Below are positions 42,843 through 54,829 of a stretch of 64,000 nt of DNA, piece after piece. Both the position numbers and the translations under genes were made by a program. Location of the stretch: assembly GCA_037043455.1 (NCBI GenBank), contig JAWPHD010002613.1:173501-237500 (forward strand). The letters are read 5' to 3'. Each line of letters starts with the position of its first letter. Position 1 is the first letter of the stretch. The notes beneath the pieces were generated by a model, which saw nothing but the letters and a program-made list of their open reading frames with translations, was not told the origin of the DNA and did no database searches. This DNA comes from Cyrtodaria siliqua. Lineage: Eukaryota > Mollusca > Bivalvia > Adapedonta > Hiatellidae.

Positions 42843-43160
42843 GGTGCTGGCGTGGTCTAGTTGATAGCACGTTGGATTTGACCCGGATGAAGCCTTATCG
42901 CCGCAAGTCAATTTCTTTTGTGTAATATTGAGTAAAACTGTTCCTTAGTCTAGTCCGTCGGATTGGTATGTACACCGGTTCTGTGTTTCGGAGTCTATCC
43001 TTGGAACAATTTGCTAATCAAAGGAAAATATATTCGTTAGTAAGATTAGGGCAGCTTCTCGGATTTGTATGTATCCTTCCTTTCTTTGGGGCGACCGGCT
43101 ATAAATATTCAATATAATGTCTTGATAAACAGTTAAACAACATTCAGTTAAATTCAGTTA
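42843..43160 (+). mobile_element. tRNA-derived SINE, longer diverged copy
   Basis: It starts GGTGCTGGCGTGGTCTAGTT, with an A-box-like word (TGGTCTAGTTGATAGC). It continues into the same body as 25043-25314: CTTAGTCTAGTCCGTCGGAT, TATGTATCCTTCC, TTTGGGGCGACC, TTAAACAACATTCAGTTAAA. Divergence is high, so this copy is older than the other two. Confidence 0.65.
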
Positions 43161-43897
43161 AATGTTATGTGATAACCTTTCAAATCATAGGATGACTCCG
43201 ATGAGGGTGCTCCCCTCGAAATGCGCTAGTGCTTTAACAAACAAAAGTGGCAACATTCTCAATACAACTGTCTTTAGACTTATATTATATGTATAAAATA
43301 ATGAAAACTTGCGAATTCAAAGTGTAAAACTTGTAATTGACATTTTCCGTAAGTATTCGGAAATTATAAACGAAAAGCTTTTCCATAGGAGGTGTTCAAT
43401 GTATTACTTTACGCAATTATATTAATTTGTGAATAAATGTACATTAAGAGTTATTTTAAACAAAATATCTAAATTAAAAAAAAAACTTATTTGTTGGCTA
43501 CAATAACGGTTGCCTCTATATACGACATGTCAGGCTACATTATGCCAACACTCATGTATATAGTCTACGTCATTAGTTGTTCACATTGCTGCATTTGTAT
43601 TACTTGTAATATTTGATTTTTTATTCACTGATATATTTTGTTTTTAAATATCAAATAATTATTACCTTTTAGGGGCTTAGCTAGAGCGTTGCTAGTGTGG
43701 TCCCGGGGCAAACTCCATGAACTTGTTTTATTCCCAGATACGCTGTGGTTCGTTTTTGGGAGTATTTCCCACTATTTTATATCTTATTTGATGCTGACAT
43801 GTTGATGATATAGTCTGAATCCTTATATCCTCTCGTCCGTCGTTTTTTTTTCTTTCTTGTTTTTACCTTTTTATGTATTGTGTTTTGATTTTTGCAG

Positions 43898-43959
43898 GCA
43901 ATAAGTACACAGATGCGTACTCTAAGACAAAAACCGTCATGCAGCGCGCTGCGGGGAAA
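43898..43959 (+). CDS. Candidate internal exon of an unidentified gene
   Basis: A strong acceptor (TTTTGATTTTTGCAG) precedes 62 bases followed by the donor GTAAGT at 43960. After two bases the frame reads NKYTDAYSKTKTVMQRAAGK. Joined to the candidate exon at 21965-21995 the junction codon is GGC (Gly). The exon leaves phase 0, which does not fit the acceptor at 46621, so a further exon would be needed. I do not recognise the peptide. It lies between the inverted repeats at 42130 and 45222, so it could instead belong to a mobile element. Confidence 0.3.
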
Positions 43960-44224
43960 GTAAGTTTGGTTTATGTCTACTGAGGGCCTATAGTTTATTT
44001 TAGGGTACTGTCGGCGCAAGACAGGTCATGAAGAGAGAATTATCTCAAGGCGCAAACGTAGGTCCGGAGTACATTTGTTTAGTCTTGTACCCTGTACGAC
44101 ATAAACGCATTTAGCCAAACTCACCACCAGATTCTATCACTATAACAAGATCACATCTTCTACATATAATAATTCAATATTGGGCTGTTCTTTTTTTTTT
44201 GCATCATGCTGTCGCATGAATGAT

Positions 44225-44410
44225 TTTAGTAGCGGTGGTCCAGAGTGGTGAGGCGCTGTTTCAAGTTCACCGCCACGGTCGTGGGTACGAAACCAGATCG
44301 TTCCCAGATTTCATGAGGCATTCAGTACTTGTCCTACTTATGAAAAAGTCGATGGTCTGGCTCCCCCACGATCAAATCGACCATAATATATAACCTAAAA
44401 TGTGCTGAAG
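44225..44410 (+). mobile_element. tRNA-derived SINE head, second type
   Basis: AGCGGTGGTCCAGAGTGGTG resembles an A box region, and GGGTACGAAACCAGATC about 50 bases later resembles a B box (GGTTCGAAACC). This is followed by GGTCTGGCTCCCCCACGATC. It is not a functional tRNA, because stems cannot be completed. Probably a SINE of a different family from 25043. Confidence 0.5.
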
Positions 44411-45221
44411 ATGACTTAAAACGCCAACAGATGTTTTTTATTGTTTGTTTTGGTGGAGCCAAATCGTCGTTTTCTCTTTAATCTAAAGGTATATAGAAAA
44501 CAATATATCAAAAAGGATCCGGTTCCAGTGGTAAGGATTGTGTACGTTGCCCTTTACGTGGTACCGCCTTAATTTCATGAAGCGATGGGAAAGCTTATAT
44601 TAGCAGGATTTTATAAGGGATATTTCGACCATTAAACATATTTAAAAAAAAAGTACTGAAACATTGCGATAACCTATTTAAAATATGTATTAAATGTTTT
44701 AAATTTACAATATGCAAAATTAACAATATGCAAAATTAAGGTTTTATTTCATACCCCAGCCAACCCTGTTATCTCCTCTTGGAGAAGGGGTCGGATGGGG
44801 TATGAAAGTTAATACTCGGACCACGTAATGCAGAATCTCACGCATTTTTTACAAAGCAACCAGGGTCCGGTGCTCTGAAATTTAGACATGATGTAAATAT
44901 TTGCAGATGTTTAGGCTAAACAGTTATCTTTATTAATAAAGAACAACAGCAGTTGCAAACTAATTAGGGATCACATTAAATCAGTCAGAGAGAACATATG
45001 GAAGTTTGGCTTTTTAAAGTCATCAACTTTGTATCGACCGGTTTAGAGTAAATTTGTTTCATCTTGTTAGGAATTATTCTGCATTTGTTGTACATAAAGA
45101 AAATATATTTCGAAGGATATGATAGTCAAAAGTTCCGTCGCATAAAGTTTTTTTCTTATACATACGATAATGTATCTTTATTTTCGAACTTTTTGACACC
45201 AGTTTCCATTTCCCCTCTGTT

Positions 45222-45325
45222 TTTACCAGCCCGGGTCCGTTACAAGTGCAACCAGGATCAAGCTGACGCAGTTTTGAGCAACCAGGGTCCGTTACGTCTA
45301 TCCACCGTGATCCTTCGCGATTGAG
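45222..45325 (-). repeat. Right member of the inverted repeat pair (with 42130-42235)
   Basis: TTGAGCAACCAGGGTCCGTT followed by ACGTCTATCCACCGTGA is the reverse complement of the left member with a few changes. A short related word (CAACCAGGGTCCGGTG) also occurs at about 44859. Confidence 0.6.
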
Positions 45326-45368
45326 CATATTTATGTAACGTAACTTAATTAATACAACATTGTTGATC

Positions 45369-45455
45369 GGCCTCCGTAGCGCAGGAGGTTAATGCGCTGT
45401 CTTAGTATGCTTTCTCTGTTGCGGACGGGGTTCTAGCCCGGGCCTTAGCACTTTT
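45369..45455 (+). tRNA. tRNA-like pseudogene or SINE head
   Basis: GGCCTCCGTAGCGCAGGAGG TTAATGCGC has the shape of a D arm and A box. GACGGGGTTCTAGCCCGGGC has a canonical B box (GGTTCTAGCCC) and T arm. The acceptor ends GGCC... and ...GGCC do not pair in the right register and the anticodon arm is unclear. So I consider it tRNA-derived rather than a working tRNA. Confidence 0.35.
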
Positions 45456-45812
45456 TAAAACAATTTTTTTTATGAATTTTCTGTTTATGAAGAAGTAGTA
45501 TTCAAATGCCTTTCAGATTCATCAGATTTAAATATTAACAAACATATGCATAATAACATGCACACAAGCACGGCTTACGTACGCACCCACAAACACGCAC
45601 GCACGCAAGAACGATATTTTTTTTACGAATTGACTCTTATTATTTCCCCAAGACCCTCCGGAATTTAAACGTGTAACTGAAGGATAGACGGATGGGCGAC
45701 CTTCATGTGTATTCCCCTTCCCCACATCATAGAAACTACTATTTGCGAGAAATAAAATTGCTGGTCTTTTTGCAACAAAAGAAAATTCCATATATATAAT
45801 TAATTTGAACAA

Positions 45813-46620
45813 TATCCTTCAAGTGTCTCATTGTAAAAAATAATTTCTACCTATCCCGAGTCAACACGTGAGCATGTATTTCACGTTACATATCATTGGC
45901 TACCGATACACGGTCTCTGTATATGTATACATGTATAATATGTGTGTGGTTTTGGATTATTTCAAGGATATGATAGGAAATAAGTATATACAATATATGG
46001 AACATATGTGAAATACGCGGGTAAGTGTTTATAATTCTCTACATAGTGATGTATTTACGCATTTTACTTGTTCATTACAAACATGTATATAGTTACATTG
46101 CACGCCATTGAATATCCTCATCGAGTTGAACAGTCTGTAGTTATCGGATATCTGAGCAAATTGCTATATAAACGTTTAGGCTTATATACCCGTAATCGCT
46201 GGGTGGTACAATTCAAAGTTACCGAAGCGTTTATCACGCCTATTATGCAAATGCCTCGATATACGCTACGACAATATACCAGCCTAAACAATATAAACAA
46301 CACATCCAGCAAAGAACTTCATCTATAGGCGTTCTTATGTTTAAAAAAAATGGAAATTGTATTATTTTATCGGGATTGTGTAGCTTTAAGCACCATTTTT
46401 AGTGAATTTTGTGCATGTTTCTTTTTTGTTTTGTTTTTTAAATGTCTCAAATTAATTGTATACAGTATTAGCACAGAATATAAATCAGTTGACTGTGTAT
46501 AGCCATTCTGGAGTGTTGTGCTGCAATTTATGGAAACAAGTGTCAGCAATTGCCATGGCATTTTACAGAATTAATTTGTCAACACCGTTTTATCAGTGGA
46601 TAAAGTTTTGCAATTTGCAG
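45813..46620. other. AT-rich stretch, no gene seen
   Basis: The open frame at 46068-46328 has protein-like composition but no motif or splice support. I leave it as unassigned. Confidence 0.3.
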
Positions 46621-46834
46621 GACTTGCAGGAAAAGCATTAATGTCGGAAGAAAAAGAGGAATTAAACAAATTGACCTACTGGTTTTCTCGAGCATGTAAA
46701 TGTCTTCACTCAGAAATGAAAATGCCATTAGAGCTAAAATAGAAGAAATGAAAACGGCCCCATCGATGATGATCGATCGGGAACAATCGCATATTGCCAG
46801 AATCATATATGGTGGAGAGCGAGTGCTAAAATAA
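46621..46834 (+). CDS. Coding-like segment in two frames, unknown
   Basis: After TTTGCAATTTGCAG (a good acceptor), one frame reads LAGKALMSEEKEELNKLTYW then FSRACKCLHSE and stops at 46742. The overlapping frame from 46715 reads NENAIRAKIEEMKTAPSMMI and on to a stop at 46832, where AATAAA also occurs. A one-base difference would join them, so this is either a broken exon or a terminal exon of about 40 codons. The acceptor phase would fit the donor at 21996. The product is not recognised. Confidence 0.25.
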
Positions 46835-47369
46835 ACGCAGCTTATGGCCGAGCGATTATTCATCACTGTGCTAAAGTGCCCTGAATCGTCAAAAATCGTT
46901 CAGTGTAATTTTGACTTATCTAAAGAAACATTTCTTACAGTAATTCATTTGAAAAATAAATTAAGGAGTCCAATTTTATAATTTTCTTCATAAACAATTA
47001 ACTCTTAATTTGATTATTTTTATTAAGGAATTTCAAACATGTTTTTCATCAATAATGCTTTTAAATTTAAATATACCTGATGCTCATAGTGGTTAAAATG
47101 TATGTCTAGCAGAAAAAGTAATGACTTTTTTAAAATAAACTACAACCACAATTACAGTATTCAGACAATTATTAACATAGTTGAGCTATGAAGAATGTTT
47201 ATGTTTTCGTTTTGGACACTACGAAGTCTTTAAATACAACAAAGTTTAAATGGTTATGACAGTAAACTTCAAACATGTATTTGTTGTTATTATATACAAT
47301 TAACATGTTAAGCGAGAAATGTGTATTCGTAGCATAACTAGTTACATTACTAGATACATATTGATACCA

Positions 47370-47925
47370 TAAACAAATCTTCCATTGAAAGGATCAACAA
47401 AGCAGAAGGAAAACTAGAATCCACAGACTTTGCCATAGGCATTGCGAATGACAAATTGGCACAAATGGAAAGAGAAAATGAGAAATTCAAAGACCCATTA
47501 AGGTACTTACAATGTCAATCCAGGAGAAACAATTTAATATTTGGTGGTATTCCGGAGTCCAGTGATGAAAAACCTGAGGAGACAGAACATAAACTCAGGC
47601 AGTTTTTGTGTGAAAAGCAAGAAATAACTCAAGATATCGTATCAAGCATGAGAATGGAGCACGTGCACAGGATCGATGACCCTTCCCCAGGGTATAAACG
47701 CAAAATTGTGTGTAAATTCAATATGTTTCCAGATCGCGAAATGGTTAGAAAACTACGATTTAAACTGGAAAATAGCGATTATTTCTTACAGGAGCAGTTT
47801 CGCCGGAAGTGATTGCCAAGCGACGGAAGCTAACGCCGATGTTGAAAGACGCTAAGAGAACCGGGAAACGGGCCTGGATCAGCTATGATACTCTATACAT
47901 AGACGGGAAACAAGGCAAACCATAG
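47370..47925 (+). pseudogene. LINE 3 ORF1 fragment, frameshifted
   Basis: A coiled-coil-like start (SIERINKAEGKLESTDFAIG, KLAQMERENEKF) leads into SRRNNLIFGGIPESSDEKPE and VHRIDDPSPGYKRKIVCKF, the RNA-binding domain pattern of L1-type ORF1 proteins. Near 47800 a missing base moves the frame. It continues EVIAKRRKLTPMLKDAKRTG, KRAWISYDTLYID and ends at TAG 47923-47925. The N-terminus upstream of 47370 is missing or unrecognisable. Confidence 0.75.
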
Positions 47926-47940
47926 GAAGCACCTGAGGCT

Positions 47941-49245
47941 GGATTGAGTGTTCTCGTTTGGAACTGCAATAGATTATCTAACAGTAAAAAAGAATATTTT
48001 GTTTGAAAAATGACATCGTCATTCTATCAGAGTCATGGACAGATAAAGATAGCGAACTCGATTTCCCAGGATATACTTGTTTTAACTATTATCGCAAATT
48101 CAGACACAGGCGAGCTAAGAGAAACAGTGGTGGAATTGTTGTGTATATGAAGGACACTGTAACAAACGGTATTTCTAGTGTTAAAAATCGTTTCGATACA
48201 AAGTTATGGTTAAAGTTAGATAAGATTTTCTTTGGAAATAATGAAGATATTTATTTATGTGACATGTATCTATGGGGTGATGACTCACCTGTTTCAAACC
48301 TAATTGAATCGGATTTATACCTAGTACTGCAAAATGATATTAACTACTTTGAATCTTTCGGTCGAGTAATAGTCACAGATTATTGTAATGTCTAATACAA
48401 AAAAGTTTTCGATAGAATAGTCCGTGAAATTGACACAACGTATAACATTCCAGATATCCCTTCAGAGCGATTTTCACAAGATAGTGTTTCTGACGCCCAA
48501 GGGGTTAAATTGCTCGAGGTGTACCGGAAGTAAATCAAATCCCATTGAATCCAATGCAATATTGTCCAAGCTTTTCTAGTTAGACATTTTTCAAAATGAA
48601 GTTCAAACTACGATTCACTTACATGTTTTTAGTCATGAGACCTGCCTCTCTAGAAAACTGCTGAGAATAGTAGGGGTCATGTGGCATATCTGAAAATAAA
48701 ATTCTGATCTTTGTTGACACCGTGAACAAACTGCATTCATTCGGCACCTCTTAAATGTGTTCTACTTTCACTTTCAAAACTGTCATTTCAGCCAGAAAAA
48801 CAGGCCTTACATACTCAAAAATGCCTTTTATCACAAACAAAGTTAGGGATTATATATTTGGGAACTCCTTTCGACTACACCAGGCATGAATATCACAGTG
48901 ATTTACTTCCTGTATGCCTCGATATATGTAAATCTACATCTATGCGATTAGCTAACGGACGCTTAGGTTTTGATGGTGGTGTGGGCGCGTATACATCGTC
49001 AATAGAAACGTGTGTAGTGTTATCGATTACCTCTTATTGAAAGAAATCGATTTTCCGCTTGTTAACGACTTCAAAATCGTCAATTTCACGTAATTCAGTG
49101 ATGATGCACCTTTATCGTTCACTATTACAAATATGAATCATACAGTTATTCATGTGATCGTGAACACATCTCATGTAAATGGAATGACGCGAATAAAGAA
49201 CTATTTCGTTTCGTAATAGTTGAATCAACACTTCCAGTTTAAGCG
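47941..49245 (+). pseudogene. LINE 3 ORF2: APE-type endonuclease, split by a MITE
   Basis: LSVLVWNCNRLSNSKKEYFV starts the domain. A shift near 48003 leads to NDIVILSESWTDKDSELDF, SGGIVVYMKDTV and VIVTDYCNV, where the last is at the place of the usual GDxN motif. Another frame gives RFSQDSVSDAQGVKLLE up to 48517. After the 401-bp insertion the reading resumes at 48923 as ICKSTSMRLANGRLG, then VIDYLLLKEIDFPLVNDF and FSDDAPLSF (usual SDHAPLSF). It ends WNDANKELFRFVIVES near 49240. No reverse transcriptase follows, so this is a 3'-deleted copy. Confidence 0.75.
48518..48918. mobile_element. 401-bp MITE inserted in LINE 3, target duplication TCGA
   Basis: The ends GGTGTACCGGAAGTAAATC and GATTTACTTCCTGTATGCC are inverted repeats (about 16 of 19 match). 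TCGA flanks both sides (48514-48517 and 48919-48922). Removing one TCGA plus the element makes the LINE endonuclease frame continuous at K-L-L-D-I-C-K-S, which confirms the boundaries. Confidence 0.85.
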
Positions 49246-50789
49246 GCCAGGTCAAAGGTTATAGGGGGAAAAACCGCTTACATCACTGAAAAAATCAACA
49301 TGTAAATACAGTAGCCTACGGCGTAATGATTATGGGGCTTTATAAACCCGATAACGGCAAATAAATGTGAAATATTAACTAAACGCCCAGATACATGCTT
49401 CAGCGTTTCTTTTTACTATACCCAGTCCCACTTTGACAAATTTAAATGAATTAGTGACATATTTTAACAACGATTGCAACCGTAGTCACTTTCTGTTTTA
49501 CCGGCGTTGAAAACGAAAGTACCCGCTCCGCGAAAATTCATATAAATTAATTTTAAAATAGTTATTGAGTATATTTCTGCTCAAAACAATTACTTTTATT
49601 GAAATGGTATAGTTTTACAAAAAGAACAAAACATTTTCCCCTTGATTTGGTTTAAACAGCATTTCCGGGTCTTGGGGTTAAAACTTGAGTTAACACAGTT
49701 TTGTTATATTGAAATAAACAGAGAATGACCTCATCACCATAAAAACAGAGGAAATACGCTGACCACTTCACTCATGTTTGCGCCATACAGCTTTCAAGAA
49801 CGAATCTTTTCAGATTACCTCCCTTTATAATAAAATATAGTGATTTCGCAATTTGAATAAAACTTGTGTTGGCAGCAACAGACAAACTTTGTTTTTTGAT
49901 CAGAATGATTGAGTGATAAGTATAAAATGATGAAATTTTATTTAGATTGTTGTACAAAGTGTAACAAAGTCAACCCTATGCAAATCACAGCTTAAAAGAG
50001 GGACGTTTCTATTTTTGCTGAGTATAGTATACGTTATATATTTAGAATCTTCTACATACATGTATATAACCCATACTATAGCACTATCTCTTCTTCACTC
50101 TATCATTTCCCTATTCTATTGTAACAAGGGCCTGTGCTTTTCAGAGAATAGTCATTTAAGAGACATAGTTTGTTTCATTCTGTTTAAATAACTGTATACT
50201 GTTATAAAGTCAACTGACATTAAATAAGCAAACTAAATGAAGAGTGTCTTCTTTCAGTCTGCTGCAACAAAGCATTAATGATACAGTTTAGTACATTAAA
50301 TCTATATTAACGTGGCTTGGAAAGAAATCAACATCCTTCAAATGTATTCATTATGTTTGAAAGGAAGGAATATATATATATTCAACATGCTGGCTGTATG
50401 ACGCTGCTTTATACCACAATTAATGTATCTAAAAATAATACTTTATTAAAATAATAAGATATTGATTTTAAAATAAGACTGAGATAGGTTTTAACATCTT
50501 GTTAAAAAAATTCTGGCTGAAAACAATGTAGATCTACATTATTATTAATTATATTTGCATTTGTGAAAATTAATTGACTTGAATATTGACAGGGAGTATG
50601 TATACTTACTCCCTGATATTGATGACAATATGAACAGTAGCTAATGAATAGGCTACACATTAAATACATATGGTTAAACAGCAGTTAAACTATATAAACA
50701 TTATCTGTCTACAGTCTTCCTTGTGTCTCTTTACACATGGTCCTTTATTTAAAGGTGTATATTAGGATTTTCAGATCTAAAAATTGAAG
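49246..50789. other. AT-rich spacer, no gene seen
   Basis: AGGTCAAAGGTTATAGGGGG at about 49251 reappears inverted near 56835 (CCCCTATAACCTTTGATC), so it is a dispersed repeat. Otherwise nothing is supported. Confidence 0.4.
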
Positions 50790-50917
50790 TCAAACATTAA
50801 CATGAAGTAATATATGTTTGGGCGTGTTTTCATTTTGGTATTGAATTTATGTCTCATATTTGGCTTTTTACCTGTTTAATGTAGACACCAAATATGATTT
50901 TTCATATTAAACTTGGT

Positions 50918-51385
50918 TTGTAAAAAGTCTCCCCGTGCTACGAATCAGTAGTGTTATTTTTACTTGTCCTTTGGGACCAACGAGCCCAATATAGGTGGTT
51001 TTGAAGTAGAATACCCTTAAGCCGGTGCTAGGGGGCGTGAGAGGTGTTGCTTCTTTCATTACTTCTCATGAACGGACTCAGTAAAACCGAGTCTGCTGCT
51101 TTATTCTCATTATTATGTGTGTTGCTCCCAAAGGATGACCTTTATCAGTATTTATTAACATTCACACTAGCGTTCGTTTAGTGCAGTGTGGCGGCTATAA
51201 AAAGTCTCCCCGTGCTACGAATCAGTAGTGTTATTTTTACTGGTCCTTTTGGACCAACGAGCCCAATATAGGTGGATTTGAAGTAGAATACCGCTTAAGC
51301 CGGTGCTAGGGGGCGTGCTTTATTCTCTTTATTGTGTTTGGTGCTCACAAAGGATCACCTTTATCAGTATTTATTGATTCATATT
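50918..51385 (+). repeat. Family G tandem dimer, second locus
   Basis: AAAAAGTCTCCCCGTGCTAC starts near 50919 and again near 51199. The second unit lacks about 80 bp in its middle. Sequence and period match 7018-7490, but the phase of the units differs. Confidence 0.75.
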
Positions 51386-51914
51386 TACAGGAACAATTAT
51401 AATTTATTGTACCATCCAAATACAGATACCCTGCATTAATTATTGTATATGCCTGAATAAACTGTTTTCCTGACACTAAATAATTACATTGAACACATTT
51501 ACTGATCTGATTAGCTTTTTCCTTCATGTCATTATGTGTGGTATGTGTGGTTAAAGGTGTTCTGGTAAGACTTGCATGCTGTTACAAATTGATAGAAACT
51601 ACTCACATATAAGCCATATACACTTATTTCACAGGAATTGTCAATCAGTTGTATAAATATTGATTAAATATTAACTAGCATATATTCTTTATTTCTGTGT
51701 AATTAATCAGTTAAACATTCTCTGTTGCACAACAGTCATGTGACAAGTGTTTGGAAGACGAGCTTCCAAATATCACCAAAAACTTCTTAATTCAATTGAG
51801 TGCTGATGCAAACCTATTTCAAGTATGGGGATCTCCCTACTTCATTTGCATATGTAGATCTTTAATTACCTCCATTATTATTAAACTGTGAGACTAATGT
51901 TTTTTAATATCACC

Positions 51915-52195
51915 CTAGCAAAAGGTTCAATCCTCCGTGGTGCCACTGTGTTCCGTCGGTGTGTTCTTGGGCAAGACACTTTTCCTTAGCCTCGTCCGTC
52001 GGATGGGGACGTAAACCGGGCGGTCCCGTGTATCGGTCTATCCTCCGAGCACGTTAAAGAACCATAGGAATCTATTCGATAATAAGAGTAGGGCAGGTTC
52101 CCGGATTCCTATGTATCCTTCCCCTCTCTCTGGGGCGGCTCTAAATAACCTGTACTGTGTTGATGAGCCGTTAAACAACATTTAATTGTCAATTG
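51915..52195 (+). mobile_element. tRNA-derived SINE, second young copy
   Basis: It begins AAAGGTTCAATCCTCCGTGG and is nearly identical to 25043-25314 through GGGACGTAAACCGGGCGGTC, AGCACGTTAAAGAACCATAG and CTCTCTCTGGGGCGGCTCTA to TTAAACAACATTTAATTG. It is truncated at the 5' end at the same B-box region. It lies inside unit 1 of the segmental duplication and is absent from unit 2. Confidence 0.8.
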
Positions 52196-53319
52196 TCTAG
52201 TATTTAGATTGACTCAGTACTGGTAAAATAAGTTGATTATGGTACTTCTCTTAGCTGAGAGTGATATGTGAAAACCCCAGGCCCCTGTCCAACTTTCTTA
52301 TCAGTATCAGACCACCATTCAGATAAGCACATGCAGGTCTAAAGGGAGTGATGTGTCTCTGGCTGATTTTTGAGATCCAGGATGTTTTGGTACAACAACA
52401 CCAGAAAGATCAGTATTTAATATAAATGCTTTTTTTCAAGCATGGCAATTTAATTTATAATATGATGTTTTAAACATATTTAATAGTTATGACTACATAT
52501 TATAATCGGGATGTAAATATATTAGTAAACTGAAAAAGCACTATGTAACTTGCTTCCTTGAGCTTTCTGACAATTAAATAAAAAGTAAGTAAATATACTA
52601 TTTAAATTTATCAGGAACTTCAAATCTTAGAATAAAAGTCAAGCATATAACATGAAGTAATATATGTTTCCTTGTGTTTTCATGTTGATATTGAATTTTA
52701 CCTGTTCAATGTAGCCCCCAAATGTGAAGCACCAGATTGATTTAACTTCCGTTTGGTCTGATGTTTACATGAAAAATGGAACTATCCCAATACAGATTGC
52801 CAGCTACATTAATTTTGCACTGGCAATAAATATTACAGTTTATTAGGTTTTTCCTTTAAAATGTGCGGTATTGTGGTCTGGCAAGACTAAAATAGAATAT
52901 ATGCTATCATATTTTATTCTTTAACAAGTTGATAGAGCTCACTCACAAAACATTCAAATAAATAATTTCACTGGAATTGTCAGTCAGCTGTATTTACTAT
53001 TTCTTTTTTTTTATAAATAATTATATTGACAGGAAAATGACCAGCATATTAATTATTTCTGCTTTACATTATGAATAATTAATCAGTTAAGATATTCTCT
53101 ATTGCAAAACAGTCGAATGACAAGTATTTGAAAGAAGAGCTTGCAAAAAGTTGCTGAATAAAATCATCTCTATGTATTTAACTGACTATGCTTTGTCATA
53201 CTTTCATGTTAATTAACCCAGAAGGTTTAATTACTACCAGAAGTTATTACATTATAAATGAACGCTTGAGGTTTGTTTTATTGCATTACATACTTACCCT
53301 GTTAGAGACTGACTTAACA

Positions 53320-53480
53320 CTGGCAAACTCGTATAGATTCAGTGGTGCATGAGAGGTAGGTAGAAGGGTACCCAGTACTCGTATAGAGTCAGTGGTGAAG
53401 GAGTGGTAGGTACACAGGTATCAAGGACTCATATAGAGTCGGTGGTACAGGAGAGGTAGGTACAAAGTGGATTATTGTAT
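53320..53480 (+). repeat. Minisatellite, three copies of about 57 bp
   Basis: ACTCGTATAGA(T/G)TCAGTGGTG with GA(G)AGGTAGGTA recurs near 53326, 53383 and 53428 with moderate divergence. Confidence 0.8.
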
Positions 53481-53859
53481 AAAGCCTGTCTTCTTTTTCT
53501 TGTTTTAGCTGAGCTTCAGATATACGAAACCCAGGCCACGCGGCCTGGAACTCTTAGATCAGCATCAGACCTCCATTTAGACCTACATAAGCAGATACAT
53601 CTGTCTGAATAGAGTGGTGTGTCATAGGCTGATTTGAGAGCTCCAGGGTATGTGGTTTCTGATGTTTGAAACATGTTTTTGTGACTGATAGGGTTTATGA
53701 TTTCTCGCTACAAACTCAAAAAATAAAAGTGCTGTGCCTGGATTTTATATTACTATACATGCCCATGTATTAATTTAAACATAGGGAAGAAATATCCTTT
53801 TGCTGTCTGTAGCACCGCTAAATGTGAAAATTCCGCTATATGTAAAAACTTCCGCTAAA

Positions 53860-54317
53860 GGTCACATACCACTATTGTTTTGGGGCTACTGATTGGCTGA
53901 AAAAAGTATAGGGTGTATTAGGGTATATCTTTTTCGAAAGAGCTATTTTCTGAATGGGTAGAATTGCCTTAATCATAACTGATGTACATAAAACGTCAAA
54001 ATAATATGTGTAGGTGATAAAAAAAATTAATGTATTTGTTCTTGCATCTGGGCTATTTTATTGAGAAAATTGCAGGTATAGTAAATTGTCAGAAATTCAC
54101 ATTTATTTGCTGCGTGCCTGACGGTCATCACCGTCATCAAACTGAAAGTAGGTGAAAGCAATACAAAAGCCCCAATTGTTTGCACTTTTTTAAGTGAGTC
54201 TAGGATAGTTCTTGAAAATAAACTAGCCTAAAAGGTTCCCTTGGATGTGTAAAATGTGTTTTAGGGCCAAAAGGCTATAATGTAACCCTATGTAAAATGC
54301 AATAGTGGTATATGACC
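53860..54317. mobile_element. Nested MITE with TAAA target duplication
   Basis: The ends GGTCACATACCACTATTG and CAATAGTGGTATATGACC are inverted with one mismatch over 18 bp. TAAA flanks both sides (53856-53859 and 54318-54321). It lies in the left inverted repeat of the TTAGCGG element, and so is younger than it. Confidence 0.8.
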
Positions 54318-54829
54318 TAAATGTAAAAAATCTTCCACTAAATGTAAAATAACTTCCTCTTAATGTAAAAACCTCCGCTAAATGCAAAAAAAATACTAAC
54401 CGCTAAATGCTATACATTTTAACATATAGCGTTTAGAGGAATCCGTTAACCGCTAAATGTTAAAAGTCACTAAAGTTGCCTGAAGTATGTAAGGGTATGA
54501 ACAATGCTGTTTTAATCGACTCGATGACGTTGTTATCAAAGTAAATCATATCGACAAACTCCTACTGCTGTTACTGCTGCTGGTTTTCTGTTACATTTAG
54601 CGGAAGAGTTTTAACATTTAGCGGAAGTTTTTACATTTAGCGAAATTTTCACATTTAGCGGTGCTACAACTTTAGAACATGTATATACCGTTCGAAAAAA
54701 ACGCTTGCGAAGTTGAAGTTTTATTCAATATTGAACAAACTAGATAAACTAGAACTGTATTCCTGAGAAACGGATTCACTCATAAATGCCCAGCCCACCC
54801 CGCCACCTCACCCCACCTCCCCTACACAC

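Larger units (their letters stand above)
50790..53680 (+). repeat. Old tandem segmental duplication (units 50790-52440 and 52630-53680)
   Basis: Several collinear blocks occur twice: CATGAAGTAATATATGTTT (50803, 52653); CAGGAATTGTCAATCAGTTG and CACTGGAATTGTCAGTCAGC (51634, 52970); AATTAATCAGTTAA ... ATTCTCT.TTGCA (51701, 53080); CAGTATCAGACCACCATT and CAGCATCAGACCTCCATT (52304, 53560); GAGATCCAGGATGTTTTGG and GAGCTCCAGGGTATGTGG (52371, 53638). Unit 1 has gained a family G dimer and a SINE. No gene is seen in either unit. Confidence 0.75.

Noticed and set aside
45369..45455. Functional tRNA gene
   Set aside because: Boxes A and B are present, but acceptor and anticodon stems cannot be completed; a tRNA-derived repeat fits better.
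46068..46328. 86-codon plus-strand ORF as a gene
   Set aside because: An overlapping antisense ORF is similarly open, and there is no motif, splice signal or repeat relation to support either.
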